A DNA stretch of 64,000 nt from Papio anubis (taxonomy: Eukaryota > Chordata > Mammalia > Primates > Cercopithecidae), in assembly GCF_008728515.1 (NCBI RefSeq), contig NC_044978.1:144642262-144706261 (forward strand), given 5' to 3'. A program made the translations under genes and the position numbers. A model generated the notes under the pieces. It did no database searches and was not told the origin of the DNA. It saw only the letters and a list, made by a program, of their open reading frames with translations. This document shows positions 35,065-45,030 of the stretch, piece after piece; position 1 is the stretch's first letter, and each line of letters starts with the position of its first letter.

Positions 35065-35125
35065 GCTGCAGGGATTAAATGCCACCATTTAGCACAGAAC
35101 TGGGCCCATGGCTAAACAACAAACC
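35065..35125 (+). mobile_element. MIR SINE, 3' part
   Basis: AGGATAGCTGCAGGGATTAAATGCC then TTTAGCACAGAACTGGGCCCATGG matches the last third of MIR in sense orientation and continues the fragment ending at 34565. Confidence 0.5.
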
Positions 35126-35479
35126 TAAAGACCACCATGGTTACCATCATTAATCTCTGAGTCTTTTGTTTTCTCCTAAGCAAAAGGAATATTCATTGAT
35201 CGTTCCATTCTGTAAACAGGCATGGAGTAATCTTGTGGCAGGAATCTTGTGGAAGGAATGTCCTGTCTATGCTAACACAGTGAATGGGTCTTGGAGAGTA
35301 CAGACATTATTGTTCAATTGCAGGGGATAATTCTTATTACTTTCATGTTGGGATCTTCTGAGGGCCTTGTATCACAACTAAAAAAAAAGGACAAGAGGCA
35401 TTGCAGTACATTGAGCTCCATAAAGACTGCGCTGGGGCAAGTGAGAACTGGATGAGCACTGGGACTCTGTGCTTCCCTG
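35126..35479. other. Unique sequence upstream of HMGB1 pseudogene
   Basis: No repeat recognised. The 3' part may include the pseudogene's 5' untranslated region, but I cannot place its start. Only the last bases before the ATG (ACAACTAAAC) look like the parent's leader. Confidence 0.4.
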
Positions 35480-35734
35480 AAGAAAAACAACTAAACATGG
35501 GCCAAGGAGATGCTAAGAAGCTGGCAGTAAAAATGTCATAATATGTACTCCCTGTGCAAGCTCATTGGGAGGAGCCCAAGATGAAGTACCCAGATGCTTC
35601 AGTCAGCTTCTCAGAATTTTCTCAGACATGCTCAGAGAGGTGAAAGAACATGTCTGCTAAAGAGAAAGGAAAAGTTGAAGGCATGGCAAAGGCAGACAAG
35701 GCCTGTTATGAAAAAGAAATGAAAACCTATATCC

Positions 35735-36668
35735 ATCTGTTTTCCTGCAAAAAACATGATCTCATTTTTTTTATGGCTGCATAGTATTCCATAGTTTGTA
35801 TGCACCACATTTTTTGAATCCACTCTACCATTGATGGACATTTAGGTTGATTTCATGTCTTTGCTATTGTGGAGAGTGCTGCAATGAACATACAGGTGCA
35901 TGTGTCTTTATGATAGAATGATTTATATCCCTTTGGGTATATACTCAGTAATGAGATTGCTGAGTCAAATGGTGGTTCTGTTTTTAGGTCTTTGAGGAAT
36001 CATCACACTGCTTTCCACAATGGTTGAATGAATTGACACTCCCACCAACAGTGTGCAAGCATTCCTTTTTCTCTGCAGCCTTGCCAGCAACTATTATTTT
36101 TTTTACCTTTTTTATTTTTCTTTTTTTGAGATGGAATCTCACTCTTGTCACCCAGGCTGGAGTGCAGTGGCTTGATTTTGGCTCACTGCAACCTTCACCT
36201 CCCAGGTTCAAGCCATTCTCCTGCCTCAGCCTCTGGAGTAGCTGGGATTACGGGCGCCCACTACCACGCCCAGTTAATTTTTGTATTTTTAGTAGAGACA
36301 CAGTTTCACCATGTTTGCCAGGCCAGTCTCAATCTCCTGGCCTCAAGGGATCTGCCCACCTCAGCCTCCTAAAGTGCTGGGCTTACAGGCATGAGCCACT
36401 GTGCTCAGCCTTTTTTCCGACTTTTTATTAATAGCTATTCTGAGTGGCGTGAGATGGTATCTCACTGTGGTTTTGACATGTATTTGTCTAATGATTAGTG
36501 ATGCTGAGATTTTAATTTGTACCACAAACACCCATGACACAGGTTCACCTGTATAACAAACCTGCACGTGTACCCCTGAACTTAAAAGCTCAAAAAAAAT
36601 AAAATAAAATAAAATAAAATAAAACTATCAACCAAAAAAAAAAAAAAACACACACAAAACAAAAAGAA
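35735..36668 (+). mobile_element. L1 with inverted 5' segment inside HMGB1 pseudogene
   Basis: The 3' end is in sense (about 36519-36590, with AACAAACCTGCACGTGTACCCCTGAACTTAAAAG) and is followed by (AAAAT)n and A-rich tail to about 36668. The part left of it (35735 to about 36518) is L1 ORF2-derived sequence in antisense, with GGCTGCATAGTATTCCATAG, GATGGACATTTAGGTTGATTTC and TGGTTGAATGAATTGACACTCCC. This is the twin-priming arrangement. Target-site duplications derived from the HMGB1 sequence (AAAACCTATATCC-like) lie at 35713-35734 and 36670-36693. A minus-strand Alu sits inside the inverted part. Confidence 0.9.
36113..36410 (-). mobile_element. Alu SINE inside the L1 inside HMGB1 pseudogene
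   Basis: An antisense Alu from a T run and GAGATGGAATCTCACTCTTGTCACC to GTGCTCAGCC. L1 sequence is collinear on both sides (GCCAGCAACTATTATTTT before, CGACTTTTTATTAATAGC after), so it is the youngest layer of this three-level nest. Confidence 0.95.
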
Positions 36669-36900
36669 AAAAGAAATAAGCAAACCTATGTCCCTCCAAA
36701 AGGCAAGACAAAAAAGAAGTTCAAGGATCCCAATGCACCCAGGAGGCCTCATTTGGCCTTTTTCTTATTCTGTTCTGAGTATTGCCCCGAAAATAAGGGA
36801 GAACATCCCAGCCTATACACTGGTGATGTGAAGAAACTGGGAGAGATGTGGAATAACACCACTGCAGATGACAAGCAGCCTTATAAAAACAAGGCTGTGT

Positions 36901-37173
36901 GGCCAGGTGTGGTAGCTCATGCCTGTAATCCCAGCACTTTGGGAGGCTGGGGTGGGTGATCAACATGGTAAAACCCTGTCTCTACTAAAAATACAAAAAT
37001 TAGCCAGGCGTGGTGGCGGGCGCCTATAATCACAGCTACTTGGGAGGGTGAGGCGGGAGAATCGCTTGAACCTGTGAGGCGGAGGTTGCAGTGAGCTGAG
37101 ATCGCACCACTGCACTCCAGCCTGGGCAATAGAGCGAGACTCCATCCCCCCTCGCAAAAAAAAAAAAAAAAAA
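36901..37173 (+). mobile_element. Alu SINE in HMGB1 pseudogene box B
   Basis: A sense Alu from GGCCAGGTGTGGTAGC to a ~18-A tail. A block of the left arm is missing (GGGTGATCAACATGG joins sequences normally about 30 bases apart). Target-site duplications are formed from pseudogene sequence, AAAA(C/G)AAGGCTGTG, at 36885-36899 and 37185-37199. A frame at 36753-36959 fuses HMG-box remnants to Alu and is not a gene. Confidence 0.95.
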
Positions 37174-37846
37174 GGAAAAAGAAAGAAAAGAAGGCTGTGA
37201 AGCTGCATGAAGGAAAAATAGGAAAGGGTATTGCTGTGTGTTGAGCTATAGGAAAGCCTGATGCAGCAACAAAAGGGAGTCATCAAGTCCGGAAAAAAGC
37301 AAGATAAAGAAGGAAGAGGAGGAAGATGAAGAGGATGAGGAGGAGGAAGAAAATGAGGAGATAAAGATGAAGAAGAAAACAATGGTGAATAAGTTGATTC
37401 TAGTGCAGTTTTTTTTCCCTTGTCTGTAAAGCATTTAATCCCCCTGTACACAACTCACTCCTTTTAAAGAAAAAAAATAGAAAAGAAGGCTGTGTAAGAT
37501 TTGTTTTTAAACTGCACAGTGTGTTTTTTTGTATGTTAACACACTACTAAATGTGTCTTTAGATAGTCCTGACCTGGGGCATTTTCAATAGCCACTAACC
37601 TTTCCTGGTAGAATATGAGCGTTGTTAAAGCAGGTTCTTGCTGGTCCACAGTACAAGTTAGTTACGTATGGGGATGGTCTTTTTTTCATCTTCAGCTGTC
37701 TCTGACGCAACTTGTAGGAAATCATTGTTGTTCTGTTAACTGAATACCATTTTGTAATTGAAAAAACAGTTGCAGCTTTTTTGTTGACATTCTGAATACT
37801 TCTAAGTAAATACAATATTTTTATTAAAAAATTTAAAAAGACAAAA

Positions 37847-38033
37847 AGAAAAGTTCTGCTATTTTTATGAATATGAAAAATTAAAATACCAGGAAAACAG
37901 GCCGATGGGTAGAGCTCCTTGAAGGACTGGGGATGAGAAGGAATACAGCAAAATGGAAAGTACCTGAACGGGGGAGGCAGACAGACCTAGTGTGTTAGTC
38001 AGCTTATGCTGTAATAACTCTCAAAGTCAATGG
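37847..38033 (+). repeat. Direct duplication, copy 1
   Basis: Directly follows the A-rich end of the HMGB1 pseudogene. It matches 38381-38571 through AAAAGTTCT, TGAATATGAAAAATTAAAATACCAGGAAAACAGG, GGACTGG and TTATGCTGTAATAACTCTCAAAGTCA landmarks, in the same orientation. The sequence after it (38034-38223) is single-copy here. Confidence 0.9.
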
Positions 38034-38223
38034 TTTACAGCAATATTTCTTACTCCCAGATCTGTGGGTTGGCTGTAGTTTTGCTTGGCTCTGCAAGCAA
38101 TTTTCACTGTCTTCACTTTTGCTGCACAGATCTTCATTCTAGTACCTCTATCTAGGGCACATTCTTGCGACAGATGGTAGGAGCTCACAAAGTCAAGCAA
38201 TATCATGTCAGTGCATTTAGAGC

Positions 38224-38348
38224 CTGTATTTGGATGTTACCTGTAGCATACCCACCAACATTCCATTGACTAAAGCAAATTGTATGTATTATTTGTTCAC
38301 AAGTATTTATTCCTTTCTCACCTTTGCAATGCTTACCTGTAAGATGGA
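38224..38348 (+). repeat. Inverted duplication, left arm
   Basis: It reads, inverted, as 38581-38711. Landmarks are CTGTATTTGGATGTTACCTGTAGCATACCCACC, CATTCCATTGACTA and GCTTACCTGTAAGATGGA. The arm lies just left of the second direct-repeat copy, so the two inverted arms bracket that copy. Confidence 0.9.
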
Positions 38349-38380
38349 GTATTTTCATCTTTCTTTTACAGGTAAAAGAA

Positions 38381-38571
38381 AAGAAAAGTTCTACTGTTTT
38401 TAGCATGAATATGAAAAATTAAAATACCAGGAAAACAGGTGGATGGGTAGAACTCCTTGAAGGACTGGAGGTGAGAGGCAATACAGCAAAATGGAAAGTG
38501 CCTGGACAGGGGAGGAAGATAGGCCTGGTGTATAGGCCAGCTTATGCTGTAATAACTCTCAAAGTCAGTGG
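38381..38571 (+). repeat. Direct duplication, copy 2
   Basis: Second copy of 37847-38033, about 534 bases downstream and in the same orientation, with roughly one difference per ten to fifteen bases by eye. It lies between the two arms of the inverted duplication. Confidence 0.9.
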
Positions 38572-38580
38572 AAGTTCTTT

Positions 38581-38711
38581 TCCATCTTACAGGTAAGTAT
38601 TGCAAGGGTGGGAAAGGAATAAATATTAATACTTATGAACAAGTAATACACATAATTTGCTGTAGTCAATGGAATGTTAGTGGGTATGCTACAGGTAACA
38701 TCCAAATACAG
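38581..38711 (-). repeat. Inverted duplication, right arm
   Basis: Reverse-complement copy of 38224-38348. It starts TCCATCTTACAGGTAAG and ends TACAGGTAACATCCAAATACAG, with a few extra bases (TAATACT region) relative to the left arm. Confidence 0.9.
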
Positions 38712-39536
38712 ACTGAAACATCCATTACAGGTGCTTAGCCTTTCTGAGTCTCATTTATAAATATGAGTCACGCAACACACACATTTGCATTTATTAAGTG
38801 AGATAATCCTTATAAAGCAGTTTCCCAATGGCTTCTCACAGATAGATTACCTGTGTGCTGTGAGAGTATATTTCTCAGCCCACAGAGCAATTGGGTGAGG
38901 CTCAGGGCTTTCCAGATCCTCAGCCAGTGGCCTCCTGCCACAGGCAGCCTTGCTTGTGTACTTGGTGCACAAACAGTATCATTTCCTGTGTGCACGATGC
39001 GGAAAATGTGAGCAAGTACTGGAAAGCAAAGCACCTAGATGGTGCCTGGCACTCAGTATGTTTTAAACCAGAAGCAACTGTCATGACTGATAGATGGAGC
39101 AGCAATGGGGAAAGCAGTTTTGACGGCAATGAGGCCACTGACAGAAGACAATTTCCCTTCCCAGCAGCTTCAAGAAAACTCCACTTGATGCTTGGCTGTT
39201 TTGCTCTCTGTGACCCTTTAGGGGTCATGACCCCCTCCTCTGCAATTTGAGCAATCCTGGGAAAGAGGATGCAGAGGACAATGTCCAGAGCCCCAGCTCT
39301 GGGTGACCAGAGTTGAAAGTTGAATCTAAAAATATGTCTTGCTATAGAACACCAATTGTGGAGCTTATTACAAATCTGCCCAAAAAGAAATTCCTGGAAT
39401 TGTGCTCGTCTGTCAGTTGCTGGGAAGACACAGCACCATTCTTGATCCGGCACGTGGTTGAGGCTGACTTGCAGAAGTTGGAGCCTCTCACTGCCTCTCA
39501 GGCAGCCTGAGAGCGTGAAGCTAGTGCTTTGGGACT
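38712..39536. other. Unique sequence with possible MIR scrap
   Basis: A MIR-like order near 38735-38820 (TAGCCTTTCTGAGTCTCATTTATAAATATGAG, AAGTGAGATAATCC) is possible, and GGTGCCTGGCACTCAGTATG at 39040-39059 could be its 3' end. Frames of 119 and 177 codons on opposite strands (38891-39250, 38920-39453) are domainless. I see no gene. Confidence 0.4.
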
Positions 39537-39546
39537 TTCTCCATTG

Positions 39547-39848
39547 TTTTTATTTTTATTTTTTTGAGATGGAATCTCACTCTGTCACCCAGGCTGGAGT
39601 GCAGTGGCCTGGTCTTGGTTCACTGCAAACTCTGCCTCCCAAGCTCAAACAATTCTCCTGCCTCAGCCTCCCAAGTAGCTGGGATTACAGGTGTGTGTCA
39701 CCACGCCCAGCTAATTTTTGTATTTTTAGTAGAGATGGGGGTTCACCATGTTTCACCGGGCTGGTCTTGAACTTCTGACCTCAGGTGATCCACCTCCCTC
39801 AGCTTCCCAAAGTTCTGGGATTGCAGGTATGAGCCACTGTGCCCAGCC
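39547..39848 (-). mobile_element. AluS-type SINE
   Basis: Antisense Alu, T-rich tail then GAGATGGAATCTCACTCTG to CTGTGCCCAGCC, flanked by target-site duplications TTCTCCATTG (39537-39546 and 39849-39858). Confidence 0.95.
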
Positions 39849-39858
39849 TTCTCCATTG

Positions 39859-40599
39859 CAATCTATCCTGGGTGCTGAAATAATCTTCTCTCACTACCAT
39901 AGAGATGAATATTATTGTATAAACTAAAAAACTAGTGCAATAGCCTAAGCCATTTGACAATGCCAATGGACTAGCAGTCCATTGGCTAGTTATACTGCTA
40001 GACAAAGCATATTTCCATGGCACACAGAGGTATTTTCCTATTATTTTTCTCTTATGTTTTCCTATCATCCAGCGTAGGTATAGTCAGTCAGGGTCTGGTA
40101 TCCAAAAATATATGTAACAGTTAAGATGAACATGGAGAACTGAAGTTTTTAAACTAAAAAAGTTGGATTCAACTTCCATCTTATTTTGGAAACTGCTTTA
40201 ACATAAGTGATTTCCAAGGCATGACCATTTGGTTGGCATGGATTTAGCATTCTTGTATTCATTACTTTGATAGACATGTATTGAAAGCCTTTTATGTGTG
40301 AGATCCTGGAGATGCAATGATAAATAGGACATTATCTCTGGCCTCAGGGAGCTACATAGCAGGAGTTGAGTGTTTAACTAAAGAAACATCATTCTGAAAT
40401 TTTGCAAATAACCATTCCTCTTCTAATACCCTGCACTGAGTAGAAATAAACTGCATAAAAATTCTCTGGTAAATAAACAGTACACATTTTTAAAGTGTTG
40501 TTCACTCAGTAAATCCCCTTCTCCAAATCGTGTGTCGTAATGAATCTCCTATTATTTTTCTGTGGAGGAGGAAAAAACACTTGGTCAGCAATGTTGTTA
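39859..40599. other. Unique or unrecognised ancient sequence
   Basis: No gene. Around 40255-40375 a GTATTGAAAGCCTTTTATGTGTGAGATCCTGGAGATGCAATGATAA order resembles a common ancient mammalian repeat, but I cannot name it. Confidence 0.4.
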
Positions 40600-41217
40600 A
40601 GGGAACAGGGACATGGACATTCTCATATACTGCTGATAGGGCTGATAGCGACCTAAATTGGTTCAGGCTTTCAGGAATGGCAATCTGGCAATATGTAAAT
40701 GCTCTTCAATGAGAGAATTTCTTAAATAAATTATGGAGTCTCTATATAAGGGAATACTATGGGTATCATTAAAAAGTGATGCTCCAGATAAATAATAAAA
40801 TGGAATATGTTGCTGAGTGAGAAAAATACAAAACAGTAGATACACACTGATTCCAATTGTGTGTTTGTATGTGTATATGTGTGAAGTATCTTTTTCTGTT
40901 TTTTTAAGCGGAATCTCACTCTGCCACCCAGACTGGAGTGCACTGGTGTGATCTCAGCTCACTGCAACCTCTGCCTCCTGGGTTTTAAGCAATTCTGTCT
41001 GCCTCAGCATCCCGAGTAGCTGGGATTACAAGTACCCGCCACCATGCCTGGCTAATTTTTGTATTTTCAGTAGAGACGGGGTTAGGCTGGCCTTGAACTC
41101 CTGACCTCAGGTGATCCACCCACCTCGGCCTCCCAAAGTGCTGGGATTACAGGCGTGAGCCACCACACCCAGCTGAGTATCTTTTATGCATAGAAAAAAC
41201 TTGGAAAAAGATAATGC
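40600..41217 (+). mobile_element. L1M-type LINE fragment, interrupted by Alu
   Basis: Sense-oriented remnants of the end of L1 ORF2: CATTCTCATATACTGCTGATAGG, GGCAATCTGGCAATATG, AATTATGGAGTCTCTATATAAGGGAATACTATG. It resumes after the Alu at 41176 with CTTTTATGCATAGAAAAAACTTGGAAAAAG. No open frame survives. Confidence 0.8.
40895..41175 (-). mobile_element. Alu SINE inside L1M
   Basis: Antisense Alu flanked by AGTATCTTTT duplications (40885-40894 and 41176-41185). A small deletion removes the usual TCACCATGTTGGCC part (GACGGGGTTAGGCTGGCC). Confidence 0.95.
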
Positions 41218-41538
41218 TGACTGGGCGTGGTGTCTCATGCCTGTAATTCCAGCACTTTGGGAAGTCTAGATGGAAGGACTTTTTGTGCCCAGGAGTTTGA
41301 GACCAGCTTGGGCAATATGGTGAAATCCCATCTCTACAAAAAATACAAAAATTGCTCAGGCATGGTGGCATGTGCCTTTCGTCTCGGCTACTTAGGACAC
41401 TGAGGTGGGAGGATCGTTTGAGCCTGAGAAATCAAGGTTGCAGTGAGCCATACATTCCAGCCTAGGTGACAGAGTGACAGAGAGAGACCCTGTCTCAAAA
41501 AAAAAAAAAAAAAAAAAGAAAGAAAGAAAAGAAAAAAT
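41218..41538 (+). mobile_element. AluJ-type SINE with A-rich tail
   Basis: Diverged sense Alu, GACTGGGCGTGGTGTCTCATGCC to AGACCCTGTCTC plus A run and GAAA units. It is only about 45 bases from the preceding antisense Alu, so the two form a convergent inverted Alu pair. Confidence 0.93.
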
Positions 41539-41949
41539 TACAAATCAGGTTGTGTCAGCTCTGGGGGTGAAAATGACTCCAACTAAAAACATCTACTTTA
41601 CATGGCATTATTGAAGATCGGGTGTGGTTAGTTGCTGGAATTTCTACCAATATAGAATTTTTTTAACTCAGCCAATTGAAGAGGCAGCTTCAATTTTTTA
41701 TTTGTGCAAGCAATGAAATTAGTGGCAATGGGGCACACTCGCAGGAAGAACACAAGCTCAGCTCTCTTAAACAAATCATGCCATCTTTGGCAAATTGTTA
41801 TTGGAAATCTGGAAAACAGGCAGCTGGGAGCGCTGCTTGCTGGAACACCATCCAGAGTCAGGCCTGGGTTAGGGCTATTGTTGGCGTGAGCTCATGTCTT
41901 CCCCATTTAGGTTGTTGAAATAATGTAGTTCAAGAGAGCTGATGTCTAA
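41539..41949. other. Unique sequence, no feature recognised
   Basis: Possibly includes the end of the L1M that precedes it. Two overlapping plus-strand frames at 41676-41918 are domainless. Confidence 0.35.
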
Positions 41950-43200
41950 TCTCAGATTTTAAAATAAATGTTGATTTTTAAATTTTAAATATTGTTTTAA
42001 AATATATTTTAAACATACTAAAAAATAGAAAATTATATAGTGAACACCAGTTTTATTGCCTTATTTTCTTCAGATTTTTTTCTCCCGTCTTCAAACTTAA
42101 ATATTATAGATACAGTTGAAGCCATCTCTGAATTCCCTCCTGTTTTCCCTTCCCTGCTGTCCTCTTTAGAGATAACTACACAAATTGTGTCCATCATTTC
42201 CATGTTTGTTTTAGTAATTTTTCCACATATTTTGCATCAATGAGCATAATACATGTATTAGTCGGTTCTCATGCTGCTAATAAAGACATAACCCAGACTG
42301 GGTAATTTATAAAGGAAAGAGGTTTAGCGGATTCACAGCTCCACATGGCGGGGGAGGCCTCACAATCATGGTGGAAGGCAAAGGAAGATCAAAAGGTTGT
42401 CTTACATGGTGACAGGCAAAAGAGCTTGTGCAGAGGAACTCCCCTTTATAAAACCTTCAGATCTCATGAGACTTATTCACTATCGTGAGAACAGTATGGG
42501 AAAGACCTGTCCCCATGATTCAATTACCTCCTACCAGGTCCCTCCCAGGACACATGGGAATTATGGGAGCTACAATTCAAGATGAGATTTGGGTGGGGAC
42601 ACAGCCAAGCCATACCATTAAAGCATTACTTTCTAGACTCTTTTTGGGTATTTTCTAGATTTATGCAATTTTCTTTTTTGTTGTTGATTTATCTACATTG
42701 ATAGTTATAATTTATTCATTTTGACTGCTGTATAGTATTCCATTGTATAAATATGCAACAATGTACTTCTCCATTCTTTCATTGATGGACACTTAGAGTG
42801 TTTCCAATTTTGTTTCTGTTTTGCTGTTTCCAACAATGCTGCAAGGAACATTCCTGAACTTGTAACCTTGTCTAGGGTGTATGCCTAGGAGTGGGCTTAC
42901 TGGGTCACAGGATAAGTGCATCTTCAACTTAACTGGTTACTTCTATAGCCAAATAGTTGTACCATTTTATAGTCCCACCTTAAGAGTATGAAGCTTCTCA
43001 CCAATCTTTGAAATTGTCATTCTTTTTCTTTTTTTTTCCCAATCTGAAGGGTGTGAGATGATTTCTCATTGTAGTTTAATTCGTTTTTCCTAACTGACAC
43101 TGAAGCCAAACACCTTTCTCTATGTCTATTGGCGTTTCAGTTTTTCTTTCCCGTTAGTGACTTTGATCATTTTCTTAATGTGCTGTTACTCTTTTTTCTT
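41950..43200 (-). mobile_element. L1M-type LINE, antisense, split by a THE1-like LTR
   Basis: The right part (about 42700-43200) is antisense ORF2: TAGTATTCCATTGTATAAATATG, CATTGATGGACACTTAGAGTG, CCTAGGAGTGGGCTTACTGGGTCA, GGGTGTGAGATGATTTCTCATTG. The left part (41950-42253) is AT-rich with ACATACTAAAAAATAGAAAATTATATAGTGAACACC, resembling an L1M 3' region. An LTR at 42254-42617 divides them. Whether both parts are one copy is likely but not proven. Confidence 0.7.
42254..42617 (-). mobile_element. THE1-type MaLR solo LTR
   Basis: A well-preserved antisense LTR of the primate THE1/MST group: TGTATTAGTCGGTTCTCATGC, GACTGGGTAATTTATAAAGG, CACATGGCGGGGGAGGCCTCACAATCATGG, CAGATCTCATGAGACTTATTCACTATCGTGAGAACAG and GAGATTTGGGTGGGGACACAGCC. 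No internal sequence remains, so it is a solo LTR from recombination. LTRs of this class carry promoter activity in some tissues in general. None is shown here. Confidence 0.93.
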
Positions 43201-44159
43201 CTTGGCTTATTTTTATCTTATCTTTAAAAAAATAAAAAATAAAGAAATCCATCTGTTCAACATATTTTTCTTGAGTAAAAATTGAGTGTTAAATGCTATG
43301 AAAGAAACATGAAAAAGGTGTAGGCTCTCCCAGGCAAGTACCCCATTTATGCTATTTTTGATGGTAAGGAGAGAAAGTTCTCCTTTAACATTGTATGTGT
43401 TGCAGTAGGATGAAGCTTTACCTCATTTCAGTTTTTCTCTTAAGGGTTGTATCAGACTATTCTTAATAAAAGTACAAAATTATCTGGTGATAATTATCGC
43501 TGTATTGCCCCTTAATTATCCCAAATAAAGCACACATTCTAGACTCCAGAATCAGAAGATAAAGGAAGACAGCCATGTTCCCCCAAGGTTATCTTGTGCT
43601 CATGATGCAGCAGCACAGTGGGATGGTCAGGGGTTTGCAGAGAATGACTAATGCATTAATAAGCCTTACATGTACCTCCCACCCCCTTATAATTGCATTT
43701 CTTTCATTAGCTTTTACCCAGCTGGTCTGAGTTGCACAAACAAAATATTGTATAAGATCGGCCCATTGATGGTAAATTCGGAACAATTTTTGTAAAACTC
43801 TTGCCAAGTTACATACTGACCCCAGGGTCTTTAAACCAGCCAAAAAATGTTAAGAAAAAACTGAATTAAATCTATTATCACAAATTTGTGCCCCCTAATC
43901 TGATGAGACTTCCAGATGTCCAGGCCGAGACCATCTGCTGAATGTCTGTGGGCACACACTCCCAGAACATGTGCACAGCTAAGGATTACGGGCTGAGCTT
44001 GGAGCTTGAAAACTGGGCAGTTCTTGCTTAGACAGAAAAGCAACAAAGGAAAAACAAGTAAGAGATTTTCCTTTTGAGAATTCTTCTTTTTTAAAAAAGC
44101 AGACAATTTATTTATTTTTTAAATCTCTCTATATTTTAATTTTTGTTTAAGTACTCCTT
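43201..44159. other. Unique sequence, no feature recognised
   Basis: No repeat or gene recognised. Minus-strand frames at 43589-43843 and 43831-44106 overlap slightly and have no domains. Confidence 0.4.
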
Positions 44160-44225
44160 AAAATTATTTACATTTTTATTGATACATAATAGTTGTACAA
44201 ATTTGGGGGGTACATATCATCATTT
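44160..44225 (-). mobile_element. L1 3'-end scrap
   Basis: TTTTTATTGATACATAATAGTTGTACAAATTTGGGGGGTACAT resembles the antisense extreme 3' end of older primate L1s. It is very short. Confidence 0.5.
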
Positions 44226-44430
44226 ACTTTCTGTTTAACTGGTCAGTTGCTTTGTCCTTGAAGTCAAATGGCTTTTTCTAACATATAATGAGATGGGTTT
44301 ATTTCTCTCAAAACAGACGATATGATTTTGAATATTTTATTTTCTTTTTCAAAATTTTGTAGTAGATATCTGAAGACCAGATTTTGAATATTTTAACAAC
44401 TAACAACAAAATCTTTAGCAATCAGTTTCT

Positions 44431-44770
44431 CTTTTTGTTTGTTTGTTTTGTTTTGTTTTAGAGACAGGATCTCACTTGGTGGCCCAGGCTGGACTGCAGT
44501 GGTATGGTCCTAACTCACTACAGCTTGATCATAGCTCACCACCGCAGCCTTGGCCTGCCAGGCTCAAGCAATCCTTCCACCTCAGCCTCCTGAGTAACTG
44601 GAACTACAGGCACATGCTGCCATGCCTGGCTAATTTTTTTCTTTCTCTTTTTATAGAGACAAGGACTCGCTATGTTTCCCAGGCTGGTCTTGAACTCCTG
44701 GCCTCAAACAGTCCTCTTACCTTGGCTCCCCAAAGTGCTGGGATTACAGGCTGAGCCACTGTGCCCAGCC
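44431..44770 (-). mobile_element. AluJ-type SINE
   Basis: Antisense Alu with (TTTG)/(TTTTG) tail, AGAGACAGGATCTCACTTGG to GTGCCCAGCC. TCAGTTTCT duplications flank it (ending 44430 and starting about 44777). An extra ~25-base segment near 44510-44545 (two CTCAC...TAGCTCACC-like stretches) suggests a small internal duplication. Confidence 0.93.
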
Positions 44771-44849
44771 CAGGAGTCAGTTTCTGACTTAGACTTGGTA
44801 ATAACTCTGAGTAGCATGTTTTGTTCATTACCATATCTTTCTCTCGTGT

Positions 44850-45000
44850 CAGGCTTCCAAGAAAACCAACTCTCAGAAGGAGATATAAATGCAGGAGATT
44901 TATTGGAAGGTGCTCTCAGGAACAATGTGAGTGAGGGAGTGAGAGAGGCAGGATTGAGCAGGGAGAAGTTGAAGAAGTTGGACTGAGAGACAATGAGTAT
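44850..45000. repeat. Old interspersed repeat, family B (name not assigned)
   Basis: It shares GAGATxTAAATGCAGGAGATTTATTGGAAGGTGCTCTCAGGAACAATG-like order with 48540-48660 (GAGATTTGCATGTGAGAGGTTTATAGGAAAGTACTCTCAAAACAATG), followed in both by AGGGAG/AGGGAGAAGTT words. The two are evidently copies of one family, which I cannot name. Confidence 0.5.
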
Positions 45001-45030
45001 GGAGGCCTGAGCTTTGGAGCATGGATGGCG

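Larger units (their letters stand above)
35480..37838 (+). pseudogene. HMGB1P: HMGB1 processed pseudogene, interrupted by L1 and Alu
   Basis: This is a retrocopy of high mobility group box 1, the abundant chromatin DNA-bending protein with HMG boxes A and B and an acidic tail. The start-codon position is 35497. Codon 15 is already a stop (35539-35541). Box A sequence (MSAKEKGK-type codons) runs to about 35734. After an L1 insertion, box B resumes at about 36684 with codons for FLFCSEY and LGEMWNN, to about 36899. After an Alu, the coding remnant resumes at 37191. A Glu/Asp-rich tail ends at a stop at 37390-37392, and parent-like 3' untranslated sequence runs to about 37838. There are no introns, and multiple stops, indels and insertions, so it is dead. 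The exact numbered pseudogene cannot be named from sequence alone. Confidence 0.93.

Noticed and set aside
36753..36959. HMG-box-like open frame
   Set aside because: It is a remnant of HMGB1 box B inside a pseudogene and reads directly into an Alu. There is no intact gene.
38891..39453. Opposed 119- and 177-codon frames
   Set aside because: No domain or retained codon bias is visible, and the frames overlap on opposite strands.
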